Positions 1 to 12,290 of a stretch of DNA of 64,000 nucleotides are shown here, one piece after another. Source of the DNA: Toxoplasma gondii ME49 (taxonomy: Eukaryota > Apicomplexa > Conoidasida > Eucoccidiorida > Sarcocystidae); NCBI RefSeq assembly GCF_000006565.2, contig NC_031478.1, positions 4,364,212 to 4,428,211 on the forward strand, in the 5' to 3' direction. The stretch's first letter is position 1; every line of letters begins with the position of its first letter. The position numbers were made by a program, and so were the translations under genes. A model generated the notes under the pieces. The model was not told where the DNA came from and made no database searches. It saw nothing but the letters and a program-made list of their open reading frames with translations.

Positions 1-391
1 ATGTGTAGCGATGATGCATGGAATCACGCAGGGAGTTCCTGCATTCAGTTTTGTTCCAGAGGAGCAAATTGTGCGTCACTGAGTGATCGCGTTTGGCGAC
101 TGGAAGAGGCGCGTGTGTCACTGAATTGACTGCGCCCCATTTTGAGGAGCCTGAGTCGACTTGCGTTTGAATTTCCGTCCTGCATGCGCAGCCTTTTCGG
201 GGAACAGAAGCATTTGTGCCCTCAAAACCGCTCTGTATCGATCCCACCTACCGTTTCCTCACACCACAGAGTCTCTTCCGACAACGCATTGTTCACTTCA
301 TGCAAACGGCTGAGTCTATCAGTCCCCAGAGATCGTATCCTCCCACCCTGTAGACACTCCAGGGACTAGCCATCGAAAAATACATACTTCT

Positions 392-393
392 AC

Positions 394-443
<50 letters not shown>
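392..443. repeat. (TA)n microsatellite
   Basis: Nearly pure alternating TA for about 50 bp, interrupted by one GTA unit near 418. It is self-complementary and likely length-polymorphic between strains. Confidence 0.95.
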
Positions 444-654
444 GGATATGAGCATAAGTACCGACGTAGAGTTAGGTCACCATCCATCTGCTTGGGAATA
501 GACCAACGTGGAAAGGATGTCGATGAGTTAGTTCATCGGCCTACACACATTTCGTCCAGCAGCAGCTACTCAATCGATATCCGTCACTGGTGTTCCAGCA
601 GAGGCGTCTCATATGAACGACCGCGTCAATCAAGTACATATGCATGCATATTTC

Positions 655-659
<5 letters not shown>

Positions 660-695
<36 letters not shown>
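660..695. repeat. (TA)n microsatellite
   Basis: About 18 uninterrupted TA dinucleotides, located 12 bp after a TGCATGCA palindrome (641-648). Confidence 0.95.
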
Positions 696-698
<3 letters not shown>

Positions 699-2355
699 GC
701 CGTGGGTCTGCATGCTAATATTTGTTTAAAAGGAAATGAGTGAACAGAAGCAGGTTTTGCGGCCTGCTTCGGCTGGAAGGCCAGGCAAAAGCACCGCGGA
801 AATTGTGTTTCGATTTCGCGGGGAACGAGAGAGGAAAGACAGAGAGGGGTGTACGTGGACTTTCCTGTTGACTGCGAAGGGAGAGAGAAGAGCAAGCTGC
901 GAACGTCTGCGTTTGCCGGAAGAATGCGGCGCTGAAGTGAACTGTGAGCAAACGTGAGAGAGAAGCGGCGACTAAAAGAGTGCCGGAGAACAGTACACCG
1001 GATTCAAATAGGAGACGAAGGGTCGCGAGCGAAGAGACGCACAGAAAGGAAGAACGCAGAGCAACGGACGAACGCTCTTAGTTCGGAGGCAAATGTCAGA
1101 ACGAACAACGGTGAAGGCCAGAACTGCGAGGAGAGAACTGGAAGTGAGACAGCGCGGAAGCGAGAAAACGGAGCGACAGTGAGGAAGCGCTCGGGAGGAA
1201 AAACTGACACAAGACACGAAAAAGACCTCACTTGAGAGGTTTCGAGCGAGGATGACAACGCCAGGCTTTAGTCCATCAGAGAAAGCGGATTTTCTTGTCA
1301 GGTCTTCGCGACTACTCGCACAAACGAGAGCGACGACCGACTGCGCCTTCACACTTCGCGAGGGAGAAGGGCACAGCAGAATCGACGGACGCGAGAAGCG
1401 ATGAGAACGGAGAGATGTCCTCTCAATAGCGAAGGCGCATCCTCTGCCTTCCTTGTCACAGGATCGCCTCCTTTTCGCCGTCTCTATCGTCCTGGTTTGT
1501 TCCCCTACTCCCTTGAAGCTTCCAGACCTTTTCTCTGCCTCTTCGGTCTTTTCTTCGTCGGTTACTTTCCGTGGTGTTGCTTCTCCCCCCGCGGCAGGGT
1601 CAGCGCATGCAACGAAGAGGACTCGAGGGAAGTCGCAGAGCGGAAAGAACGGGAAGCGTCGGAGAAGGCGGAGAAACAAAGACAAGCGGAAACAACGCGG
1701 AAAAAGCAGTTCGCACAAAGACAGCGGAGGAAAACAGAGACGGCAGACATCCGCATCTCTCCCCTGCTGTTTTGTCGCCGAAGCGAGAGAGAGAGAGAGA
1801 GAGAGAGGCGACACTCTCAACATCCTCTCTCTCTCCAGTTACACATCCAGTAACCCAGCGAGCACATGCATCGATATATTTAAATGGATGTGCATGCATC
1901 CCTGTACACGTCACATACAAGTACGGCGTTCAAGCATCTCTTTTCCTTCTTTTTCCCCTTCGTTTTCGCGCCTGTCACTAGTTCCAACCAGATCTGCCTA
2001 CTCGGCAAAAGGCGTCCGTCGTCTGCACCACAACTTCCACCTGCCCTACAAAAAGCCACTGCAACTGTCGATGGGTTCCGACACAGCTACAGCTTCAAAC
2101 ACCCATAAAATTATCTATACGCATAGCTTTCCAAGTCTACACATACATCTATTCATGTATAATATATAAATAAATATAAATATATATATATATGTATATG
2201 TATTTGTATAGATGTATCAAATGTATGTCAACAGACAAATAACTGACACCTGTAAGTATAGACGTAGGTAGCTGTGTAGAAATGTGAAATTGACTTGCGG
2301 GATTCTCCGAAGGAATCTGCCTTTTCTAACGCGTTAAATGCGGAAAATGGAAATT

Positions 2356-4525
2356 TCAGATCTGAGTGGAAGCTTCGGTCTGGGCGCCTGACAGCTTCTG
2401 CTCGCGACTTCGTCGTTCGACGGTGTCGATATCTTGGTCAAAGTGAGCAAGCTTCCAAGAGAGAACGGTCTCCGCCATGCCCCGTGTGAGTGTGTTTGTG
2501 CCTGACCCAAAAACCGCGGCCTGGAAGGCAATGACCAGCTGCGAAGGAAACCGAGAAGGACATGCCTTTGCAAGTGAAAGCGAAAGAAGATGTGAAGAAC
2601 GAAGAAGGACATGAGAGAGAGAGAGATCGACCGTGCAGCGCTCAAACCATCGAAACGAAAGTCTCCACGCAACGCTGTAAGTCTCTCTGTCTTCACAACG
2701 TTACCTTGGCGAGTTGTCGTCCGGAGAAGCCTTCGGTCTTCTCTGCCATTTCACAAACAAAGGCGTCATCGATGTTCTCGTCGACTACGATCTTCCTGCC
2801 CGTGGGGGTCGTGCGATGAATGTATTCGTCGAGGAACTGTTTCAGCATGCGTTTCCGCTCTTCAACCGCGGGCAGAGGAAACTCAAATTGCTCGTCAACG
2901 CGGTCCAGCACAGCCTGGCGAGAAGTACAGACACCGCGACACAGCAGGGATGTGAAGAAGAAACGCCTCTGCAGACGCTCCAGGCATCAGACTCAGCCTC
3001 CAGGCTCGGTGAGAAAAGCCAACACAGATCCGACTCTCAAACATCGTTCTTCGCGTATTCTTGACGCTCGGTCCGCACTGCCTCGCCTTCCTCTCTCTCA
3101 GTGTCCTCCTCTTTCCTCCTCTGCCTTGTCCTCTGCTCTGTGTCCATAGGAGACGTCTCTTCTGAGTTTCTCGGGGCGCCACTCTGGAAAAAACGGGGAG
3201 TTTAGGGTGAGAGCGAAAGAGAACGAGCACGGGAGAGACGTTCGGCGTCGACAAGCAAGAGGAGATGGAGAGAAAGACTGAGGAAGGAAAGGCACGAGAG
3301 GAAAGGCGCGCAGAAGGGAACGAGAAGGGAGGAGCGACATGAGGGAGACCGCGCGAGGAAAGACTGAGGAAAAGGTGAGTGCTTGTGTCTGCCGCCTGTC
3401 TCCTGGATTACCCGGTCGAGAATTTCTCGGCAGTTGGTCGCGAGGATGACGCAAAATTTGTCGTTTTCCGTCCCTGTGTGGTGCAGAAAAGCCGAGAGCG
3501 CGTTGCGCATGTCTTCGGACATGCCTCGCGCAGTGCCGCGACCTTGACGAAGAAACGCGTCGGCTTCATCGATGAAGAGCAGCAAGCCTTTGCGAGATTT
3601 ATTCGCCCAAGAGAACAATTTGTTGATTTCGTTCGGCGCATCCATGCCCAGGGGGCCTACATCGCCTCCAGTCATGATCGCGTAGTCCATGCCTGACTCG
3701 CGAGCGAGTCTGCACAGACACAAAAAACACAAACGCATTCTCCGCATGCACCTGGCGTATCAACAAGGCAGACGCCAGGTCCCCAAAATTCAGAAAAAAC
3801 CCGTACCGCGCCTAGCCCACACGATGCGGACTCTGACCCCAAACCGGTTCAGGAAACGACGTAGGTCAACGCCTTCGCAAACACAGCGAGACAGACAGGA
3901 GGAGACAGACGCAGCAGCAGAGACACAGAGATCGAAGGAGGAGATCGACAGAGGTAGATCGATTTTGAGAGATAGGGATGGGTGAATCAACAGCTATGAA
4001 CAGAAAGACAGATCGATTGACGCATAGATAGAGATGTAGAGTTGCACCTGTCTACACCAGCACCAGCATTGATATGTCTCTCTCGGCAGTCACAACACTG
4101 GAGGGGAAGAGAGGCCGGCAACGGTGGGCAGAAGGCGTGGAGAAGGAACGGAGTGAAGTTGCATGCATGGGTGTGGGCTGCGTTTAGACGCGTGCGAGGC
4201 AGATTCACAGGAAAGGCAAGCCAGTAAATGGTAAGAGCAGGAGAACGACGAACAACCAGAGGGATGGTCTCACGTTCTCGCAAAGAGGGTCTTTCCAGTT
4301 CCAGGAGCGCCGTAGAGCAGCATGTGGCGGAAGGGCGTCCCATTCGCCTTGCTCGCGATCAGGGAGTTCGTCGTCCACTGGAGTCTCTCTGCGAGTTCTT
4401 CCTCGAGGACAATTTTCTCCTGGAAGTCCTTCTTCGGCTTGCCGCGGAGAAAGCGAAGGGGGCTGAAGAACGACTTCTGAAAAACAATCACGAAAAAAAA
4501 CGCATGCACACTATCCGTCTGCATT

Positions 4526-4556
<31 letters not shown>

Positions 4557-7500
4557 ATATGCATGTACACATTTACATATACCCATGTAAGTATGTATGT
4601 ATGTATGCACGTATATAGATATGGGCGCATAAGCAAATGAGCACAAGAGTGCGTATTATTTATGCGTATGTCCGGCCGTATAAATACACCTGCGCATGTG
4701 CATATGAGTACCTATCTGTACAGATATGCAGATAGAGGTCAAGACGGTCTGGGTCGGATGAAACGTCGAGGCCGACAGATCATCGAATGGCTGTGCGTCC
4801 GCCAAAGTCACCTACCGAGAAGACCCAGCGGGAGGTTTCGCGCACCAGAGGCGGTTTGCCGAGACGCGACTCCTGAGAAAAAAAGGCGAGAACATAGCCA
4901 CAGAAAGAAGGGAGAGGAAACCCAACTTGAAAAAAGCAGAGAAAAAAGAAATGTAGGGAAAAAAGACAAAGAGAAATCTACGTGAGAGAGATGAGAAGAT
5001 AAGAAATCTGTAAAGAAGAAGAAACTCCCTTCGCCCTCCTTTTTCTCGCCCCCCGTCCGCGTTGGCGTCGTAGTTTCGTTTCTGGGGAAGAGGAGGTCGA
5101 GAAAAGAGTCCCGCGCCTCAGCCCGTCTGTTATTCTATGGAGGCAACCTCGGCTTCGCTCAAAGACAAGAAAAGGAAGCGGAGGCGAAGGCAACGGAACT
5201 CTCGAGGAAGTCAACGAACGACACGGTGAGGAAAAGATGTTCACTGGAGACACGAGCGCCCATCAGTCCTGCCAGCCTGAAGCGAGACGGAAAACAAAAA
5301 AAAAGAACGCGAGGCGCAAAGAAAAAAGAGAAATTCACCCAAATCCTCCCTGGCCTTCCAGTGTCGAATCACACAGACGCGTACCCAGTACTTTCCTGCG
5401 AGATGCGCGCCTGTGCGGGCACCATAGACGCCGCAGGCCAAAAGCGAGAGACTTCCAACCTGAGGGAAAAGGAGAGGAAAGCAGGCTTTATTTCTTTTTC
5501 CAGTAACGTCCCCAGTCGCTCTTCCGCGGTTGATTCCTTTCTCTTCCCTCCACTGCCTCGCGTTTTCTCCTCGTTTCATCGTCTTTCCCCCTCCCCCTTC
5601 ACCCTTCACCCTTTGCGTTGTCTTCTGCGTCGTCTCCTGCTCTTCGTCGTCGTGTGCGTTCGCGCGACGGCGTGAGAGCAGCCGCAGGGATCTGTCCGCT
5701 GCAGAGGAAGAAAAGAGCTTTTCGTCTCGGTGATTTTTCCGTAGCGCCATCCCGTGCACCGGAAAAAAGGAGACCAGTTCCAAACCATCTACTTCTCTCC
5801 TCTCTGTTTCCCCTACCAAAGTCGCGAGGCGAGACCGGTCACTCATCAGCTCATTGAACGCGTTTCCGACGCCCGAAAAGACGGTCTGAAGAGTCTCTAA
5901 GCGAGTCTTCCGAAACTCAGCTGCTTTCGCTCGCATCTCCCTGAACAGCAAAAAGCGAAGCAGCCCGCAAAGGTAAACCAATTAGGCAAAGGTCAGAGAT
6001 CGCATTGTGCATCTGAGCCTCGAGGTTGACACTCGGTGGCAAAGCAGTGAATCAACATGCAGAGCGTTTAAAAAGGAGACCGGGAAGGAAAGCGCTTCTG
6101 CGGTGAACAAGACGCTTCGGCTCCACAAAAGAGGCTCCAGACTCGATCGTCTTTCGCATGCTCGCCACCGAAATGGAAAGGGGAGAGACAAGAAATGAAA
6201 AACGCGGGGACAGAAACAAGCGTGGAAAAAACTACACTGGTTTGAAACTCGACAACGTGTCTTTCTCCTTTCACCAAACGGTCCTCACTTACAGATTCAT
6301 TCTTATCCAAATACATATATATATATACATATATATATAGATATAGATATAGATATAGATATAGATGTTCACAGAACACAGACGGATGTGGAGTCTTCGC
6401 GTTTCCAGATGTATCTATCCCTAAGCCATTTGCGCATTCGCAGCTGTCTTCTTCTTGTCGACGTGTGTCTTGGTCTCTGTGTGAAGAAAGAAGAAAAGCG
6501 ATGGACAGAAGAGGACGGGGAGACGGCGGGAGCACCTGGGCAATAAGCTGGACATCTCGCTTAGCTCTAGAAGGTCTCTGCGCTTCGCGGATCAAGGTTC
6601 GAGTGTGCCTTCCTTGGGCAGCGCGTCAAGTACACTGCGTAGTTATAGGGGTACAGCCAGGTGCATGCAGCGTATCCGTAAAAACGCAGCACTGGTGTCG
6701 AAGCTGCACAGTCCTCGTGGTACCCCCAGAGGGTCTCAACCGTAAAGACCAGTAGATGACCCACACGGACGGGGTCGCTTCGTCGGCCTCGGATGTCTGT
6801 GTAGTCTCACCTGAGGTGGATGTCGACATTTTCTCTTTCCTGCTTGATTCGGCCTTTCGTTTCCTCCTGAATTCTCTCGCGCATCACCTCGCGCTCCAAG
6901 GCCTTCTCTTCGCGCATCTGTTGTCTGCGCATTTCCAGAAGTTCTTGTTCCTGTCTCTTCCGTAGTTCCTGTTGCCTCAGAAACTGTTGATGTTGTTGCT
7001 CGAGCCACACTTCGTTTTGCTTCTGCTGATCTTGCAGCTTCTTCTGATAAGCTTCCCTGACAAATGGGGAAGACGCGACAGCAGAAAAAGGTCTCAGGTC
7101 TCACCCGGCTCCTTTCCGGTGTCTGCATGCACGGCCCGTGGAGGGTCGACGTCTTTTTTTCGAGACGGACGCCACAACCGCGCGCTGCTCACGAACGGCG
7201 AGAGAACAAGGCGTCTCGAGTCCTTGACTTCGGACTGTGTGTCTCTAATCTCGACGCTGGCTTCTTGACTGCAGAGCCGAATGGAGTCGGGTCGTTTCTA
7301 CTGAGAAAAAAAACTGGTTCTACGAATAGCACCACGGTGTGCCGAACTCGTTTGCCTCGGGGGACCCTCTTCTCGCGACAGAAAACGCAGCGTCTGTGAA
7401 GTCTACGCGTTGAAGCCAGGCCTTCCATCACATACAGCAAGCGAACAACCACGGCTGCGGTGAGATGAGGAAACCTCTCCCCATCTCCGAAGATCTCCAC

Positions 7501-9821
7501 CAGTAAGAAAAACAAACGGGACAAACGACCCCCCACCCGCTTTTGAAAAAGAGACAATTCTGCCTGCAGCATGGCGAGTCGACGCCCCCGCCTGTCCGCG
7601 AGGCCTCGCACAAACGAAAAAAACGCGGTTGCTGCACGGGTCGTCCCGAAAACGCTCTCGTTTACTTCCTTTCGTCTGTCTTCTCTTCGATGTATCTGTG
7701 CCACCGCTTCGCGTTCTCTCTCTTCTTCTCTTTCGCACCCCTCTCCTCCGTTCTCTCTGTGTCTCACCTCGTCCTTGATCTCTCTTTCGTTCTCTTCTGT
7801 CATCCCTTCTTTTCCTCTCCTTTCCTCTCTCTTCCGCACACATCTTCTCTTCGCTTCCTTCCTTCCTGAACTCTCTTCTCTTTCCTTCCTGTCCTCTTTC
7901 TACTCTCTTCTCCTCTCCCTTCTTACGCTTCTAGCTGAGCTCGATACTGGGCCGTCACTCTCTCCTGCTCCTGGGCATGGTTGATGGTCTTCCGGCGCTC
8001 TTCAGCCTCCGCGCGAGCGTGCTCTGCTTGCGCGCGCGCGCGAACAGTCGCCAGCTGACAAGAAAGCCGAGAAACGAAACGCTTCTTGAAAACGGGGAAG
8101 CACAGCTGGCCTTGATAAACATGACCTTTTCTCGAGAAACGGTAAAACTGAGTTGATTGCTTCACTCGACCTATGCCTGCCTCATCGTTTCGCCTTTCCA
8201 CCCTGCCATCTTGCCTATGCAAAGGTCAGTTGCGCATGTCGCCCCCTGGTGTTTCGCTCGTCCCCTATCAAGTTTTCTCTTCCTCTCTCCCTCTTTGTCT
8301 CTGTCTCCCTCGTTGTCTCTGTCTCCTTCTCCTCTATCTCCTTCTCCTCTATCGCGTTCTCCTCTATCGCCTTCTCCTTCTGACCCCTGTGCAGTTTCTT
8401 CCACCGATTCGGCTGGCACTTTTCCCCGTTTTTCTTCGGTTGCGTCTTCTTCCTTGATTTCTCGCTTCTTTTTTTCGCGAGTCTGTTGCGTGCGTACCTC
8501 TTCCATCTCCTTCTGCAGCTGCTTCTGCTTCGTCTGTTCCTGCAGCTTCGTCACCTCAAACGCCTTGGCGGCGTTGGGAGAAGAGTCCAGTTCCTTCAGT
8601 GCCTTCGCGCCGCGCTCCAGAGCCGTGGGATCGACTGAACGTAAACGCAGAGGCGGAAGTTTCACAAAGCGAGAAGAACGGAAGTCATGACTTGCGGCGG
8701 AAGAAGACGAAGGCGAGCGCAGGCGAGGAAAACGCGCGGGCGAGCAGCCAGAGGAACGGCGCGAGGACGAGGGAAAAGAGGCGCAGCAGAGAAGAAAGAG
8801 GCGAAGAGAAAGAAAGAAAGGAGTAGAGACTCGGAGACAGGGAGAGACAAGGAAGGGGGAAGGAAAAGAGATAGGCAGGACGCAAAGAGGAACAAAGAGC
8901 GATACAGGCACAGAGATCGAGAGAGACAGAAGGAGAAAAAGAGGTCCATGAAAACATCAGGAGATACCGGAAGGAACGCGAATGGCCCTAGACACGGGGA
9001 GTAGACAAATACAGAGACAAGCAGAGAGAGAACAACAGATGAAGAAAGAGGACGAGAGGAAGGAGTGGCGAACACCATCGTATCCGTCACTGGAGCCGTC
9101 AGCTCGCGACCAACAAGACTCTTGAGAAGAGATGAATGGACGTTTCATGCTCATAGATTTCTGGAGACTGGTGAAAAAAAACGGGCAGACGAGCAGCACA
9201 GCACTCCACACGAATCGAAGAAGCGAAACTGAAAGCGCAAGGTAAAAAAATGCCTCCGAGCTCTGGGAAATCAATCTTTCAGGGGATGTTTACGCGGTGA
9301 CGCTTTCGGACTGCCGAGCTGCTGACGCTGGAACTAAAATGTCAAAGACTGGAGACAAGGCGCAACCTTTCGCTTTATCTAAAAGTTCGCGGTGGCAGAG
9401 GAGACAAAACCGAGTAGAGAAGGCAGAAGGGAGGTTGGACGACGGGGCAGAAAGGCGAGACGAGACAGAGGAGACAAAAACGAGAGAACAGGTCCATAAA
9501 TGTATCCTAAGGCCGAGAGGGAGATCCAGAGAGCGGCTGTGCGAGGAAGGAGAGAGAGAAGTGAGGGGAGAAATGCGCGAAGCGGGAGTTGTTGAGGAAA
9601 AAATGATGAACCCCGAGAGCCAGTGAGAAACAGATGCATCCGAGCACGGCGGTATAGCAGACGCAGTCGAATAGGGGAGGAGAAAGAGAGGAATTCGAGA
9701 AGAGAAAAAACGTACATTTGCCAGTGATGTCATCGTCTTTCCCTGGGAGGTTGACCTTCTGAGACGTCAGGGTCGGCGCAGCGCCGGCGGCGCCCGATCC
9801 TCCTACGCTCGGAAAAAACAT
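2356..9821 (-). CDS. ATAD3: ATAD3 mitochondrial AAA+ ATPase, 11 exons
   Basis: ATAD3 is an inner-membrane AAA+ ATPase of mitochondria, implicated in animals in cristae and nucleoid organisation. I resolve 11 coding exons (minus strand): 9716-9821, 8498-8634, 7927-8054, 6811-7056, 5817-5940, 5385-5459, 4816-4872, 4274-4476, 3412-3709, 2705-2914 and 2356-2538. All phases agree and give 588 aa, close to human ATAD3A. The N-terminal motif FDPTALERGAKAL (residues 36-48) and AEAEERRKT are family hallmarks. A long charged coiled coil runs to about residue 240, then one membrane segment (about 245-266), then ARLGKP-like ESRLGKPPLVRETSR (273-287). Walker A GAPGTGKT is at 347-354, Walker B LLLFIDEAD at 401-409, and a sensor-1 Asn in LATN at about 451. 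Introns are GT..AG and very pyrimidine-rich. No frameshift or missing catalytic residue is seen. The ATG at 9821 is chosen because it opens the exon joining in phase to FDPT. Confidence 0.95.
4531..4560. repeat. (TA)n microsatellite in ATAD3 intron
   Basis: An alternating TA tract of about 24 bp in the intron between the exons at 4274-4476 and 4816-4872. It is followed by GTATGTATG-type tetranucleotide repetition to about 4620. Confidence 0.9.
6312..6366. repeat. TA plus (ATAGAT)n compound microsatellite in ATAD3 intron
   Basis: A TA tract passes into about five copies of a 6-bp GATATA/ATAGAT unit. It lies in the 870-bp intron between the exons at 5817-5940 and 6811-7056. Confidence 0.9.
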
Positions 9822-10783
9822 TTTGGAGAAAATTTGGGGGAAGAAGGAATTGAGACGAACAAGTTGGATGGCGGAAAAGGAGGAAAAGGCAGAGAGACAG
9901 GGGAGAACAACTCACGACAAGCAGACAGGAAACAAAGCAGTTGCCGCGATACTGAAAAGGTCGTGGACAGAACACTGGGGAGAAGCAGAGAGGTTAAACT
10001 GGGACTAGAAAGACGAGAAGCGATACCGCAAAACGAGAGAAGAGACAGAGTCAAACGCCTTCTGAACGACGAAGAAAAACGCAGAAGCCTTCAGAAAAAC
10101 AAGTCGCTCAACCTCGTCAGGAGGAGACAGCTGTCTCAGCAGGCCCAACAGAGACTGGTGAGGAAAGGCGGAAGGCGGAGGGAAGGAGTCTGGAAGCAGA
10201 AAGAAACTGGAAGAAAAAATGTCCAACGAAGAGACTGGCTTTTCCGCGTTAAGATAGCTCCTCAGAAAAGAGCTTTGGGGAAACGGCGCGCATGCAGTTC
10301 CTGCAGAACGCGGATTGGGCCTCGTTTGACGATTCACAGGCGCGGCACCTGGAGTGAGGTTGAGAGGAGGAGACCACAAGTCCAGTGAGGCAAGCCGAGT
10401 TCAGAAAAGAAGCAGAAAAGCAGGGGAAACGCTGGAAAGGTGAGGACAGGAATGTTTCGCCTTCTCCTCAAGTGACACTCGCCTTCGCATGTCTCTCAAC
10501 TCTGTGCGAAGAAATGTGTGGGGCAAGGAGACCAACGAAAAACCTTGCGAGGAGAATCGACGGGAAGCGGGTGCCACCAGCAGGACGCAGATCTGTTTCA
10601 TCTCGCTGCCGTCGAACGAGAGAAGCGCGACCTCTCTTTCAAGAAAAAGGATTTCTTGCTACGGTGGAAAAAGGTTTTTTTCTCTGTGGAGCAAGGTCCC
10701 TGCAAGTCACACTGCTCTACCCCGTAACTAGCGCATCGTGACAAAGTGAGGAAATCAAATGATCCTTGCTTTCTTACGCCTCC
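9822..10783. other. Intergenic, upstream of ATAD3
   Basis: This is the 5' flank of ATAD3 and 3' flank of the next minus-strand gene. It is purine-rich on the plus strand. ORFs here are charged low-complexity (for example 9834-10388 on plus) and I see no family signature. The ATAD3 5' UTR and promoter should lie here. Confidence 0.5.
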
Positions 10784-11911
10784 TTACATTCTCTTTCTCT
10801 CTCTTCTTCTCTCTGTGTCTTTCTCTCTTCTTTCTTTTTCTCTCTGCGTCTGCTGTCTCGTCTTCATCGATGGGCGGTGGGCTGTTCTTGCTGCTCTTTC
10901 GATGTCCAGCTTTGTCTGCGCGTCTCTCTCCGGTGTCCCCACGATTTGCTTTCTCTTCTTCTCCTCTGGAATTCGGAGCAGCCTCTCGTTCTTTGTCTGA
11001 CGCGAGAGGCTTCCGAAGGAAGGCCTGGCCAGGACAGGCGACTCATGTAGGCCGGGGGCAGTTGAAGCCAGTTTTCTGAAAAGACGTAGTGAAAGTGTCT
11101 TTCGAGACTCCCTCCCGAGAGTCACGGCGTTTGAGTCCAACAGGAAATGACGGAAGAGATGAATCTGCTCGATATCTGCAATTACCCATAAGTATCATCT
11201 CAACTGTGCTAGCACAATCCAACTTGGATCTGGTGTTCAGCGAGATGCCATCACAGCCTGTGCGGGTGCTTCCCGGGCCTTGCTCGAGCAAAAAAGCACA
11301 AAAGCGACAAATGCTCGAGCGCGTCTGTCTCCTCCCCCGCTCCAGGTTTTGCTCTTGGCACTCTACACAGCGCCTGTCGTTTCAGTAAAGCAGCCGTTTC
11401 GTTCTGTGCGGAAGAGGCTCGAAGCTCCAGCGTTTCCTTCATGCGCTGAGGTCGAGGATAACCGCAGCCTGAAAATTTTCTCCGGGCCGACACAAGATGC
11501 GTCAAAAAATGCATTTCCTTACCTTCAAATCGCACGCCCATGTAGTCTACCTGCTCTGCTCGCAGACTGTCTAAAGCAGAAAACGCGACCGCAACTCCTG
11601 AAAGGAACTGCACTTTTAAAAGGTAACTCAAATAGCCACAAAGAACTCCACTCAGTGGTGAATCGGAGGACTCATACGCGCCGTACACGTCAGACCTTCT
11701 ACGCAACTTTCTATAAGAGAACAAAGCGTGAGACGGGAACACCGAGACGATCCCCTTCTCGCCTATGATGGAGACGAGCAGCGAAAAATGCCTCTAAAAC
11801 CACATGTCGTCTGCATTTGCTTTCCACTGACACACCCCATAGCACGCCATATACGATATAGATAGATACGCAAGAAGAACGTATACAAATATGTAACTGC
11901 ATTTCGTATTG

Positions 11912-11947
<36 letters not shown>

Positions 11948-12290
11948 ACGTTTACTTTCGGAATGTGTATATGCGTGGCTGAGTGGACGTAGTTCCCGTG
12001 TTACCTCATATATATACATATATATGTATATATATATATATATGTATATATACAAATATCCAAGTGTTTATGTATCCTTATATGTACAAGTATATATGTA
12101 TATATGCACTAGAAAACAAGCTGGAGAAGAGAGGCTCGGCGTTCTGTCCCTCCGAAACCGTGGCTCGCGGCAGGCAGGAAACAGCCGGCATTTTGGCCGC
12201 TAGCAGGTGATGGGCCTGAAGGCTGTTCTCTCCCGCGAGTGTAAGAAGCTGAGCAGTGTCTCCTTGGGGACTGGAGACAGAGGCGGACAT
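10784..12290 (-). CDS. Unidentified spliced coding region, 3' exons only secure
   Basis: I do not recognise this protein. Two exons join well in phase. Exon 11523-11597 ends at a strong donor (GAAG, GTAAGG) after AEQVDYMGVRFE. Exon 10784-11175 follows the acceptor AATTGCAG and reads DIEQIHLFRHFLLDS, then a Lys/Arg/Glu-rich tail to the stop at 10784. The split codon forms Asp exactly at the junction. Upstream, an exon ending near 12110 is open in the matching frame; an ATG at 12290 would give 60 residues before it, but its donor (GTGCAT) is weak. A pyrimidine-rich acceptor at 12435 suggests that exon may instead start further upstream. In that case these exons could be the 3' end of the giant gene at 13080-21989 rather than a separate gene. 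The AT microsatellites at 11917-12055 fall in the proposed intron. Confidence 0.42.
11917..11945. repeat. (TA)n microsatellite
   Basis: Alternating TA for about 29 bp, the first of two arrays separated by about 60 bp. Confidence 0.95.
12005..12055. repeat. Interrupted (TA)n array
   Basis: About 50 bp of TA repeats broken by regularly spaced ACATA/TGTATA units. TA-rich sequence continues more loosely to about 12108. Confidence 0.9.

Larger units (their letters stand above)
1..2355. other. Intergenic / 3' flank with AT and GA repeats
   Basis: This stretch lies downstream of the minus-strand ATAD3 gene. It holds two long TA microsatellites (about 392-443 and 660-695), a GA run near 1788-1806, a further AT-rich patch at 2166-2196 and purine-rich low-complexity sequence at 900-1250. 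TGCATGCA palindromes occur at 641-648 and 1891-1898. Several ORFs are open here, including 1401-1853 on plus (150 codons, ATG start) and 972-1823 on minus. They overlap each other, are built of Arg/Glu or Ser/Leu low complexity, and resemble no family I recognise. I call no gene; part of the region may be ATAD3 3' UTR. Confidence 0.5.

Noticed and set aside
972..1823. 283-codon minus-strand ORF
   Set aside because: It is complementary to purine-rich low-complexity sequence, gives Ser/Leu/Phe/Arg-biased protein without motifs, and overlaps competing plus-strand ORFs.
7189..7839. 216-codon minus-strand ORF in an ATAD3 intron
   Set aside because: It is rich in Arg/Glu from CT-rich intron sequence and is not in phase with the well-defined flanking ATAD3 exons.
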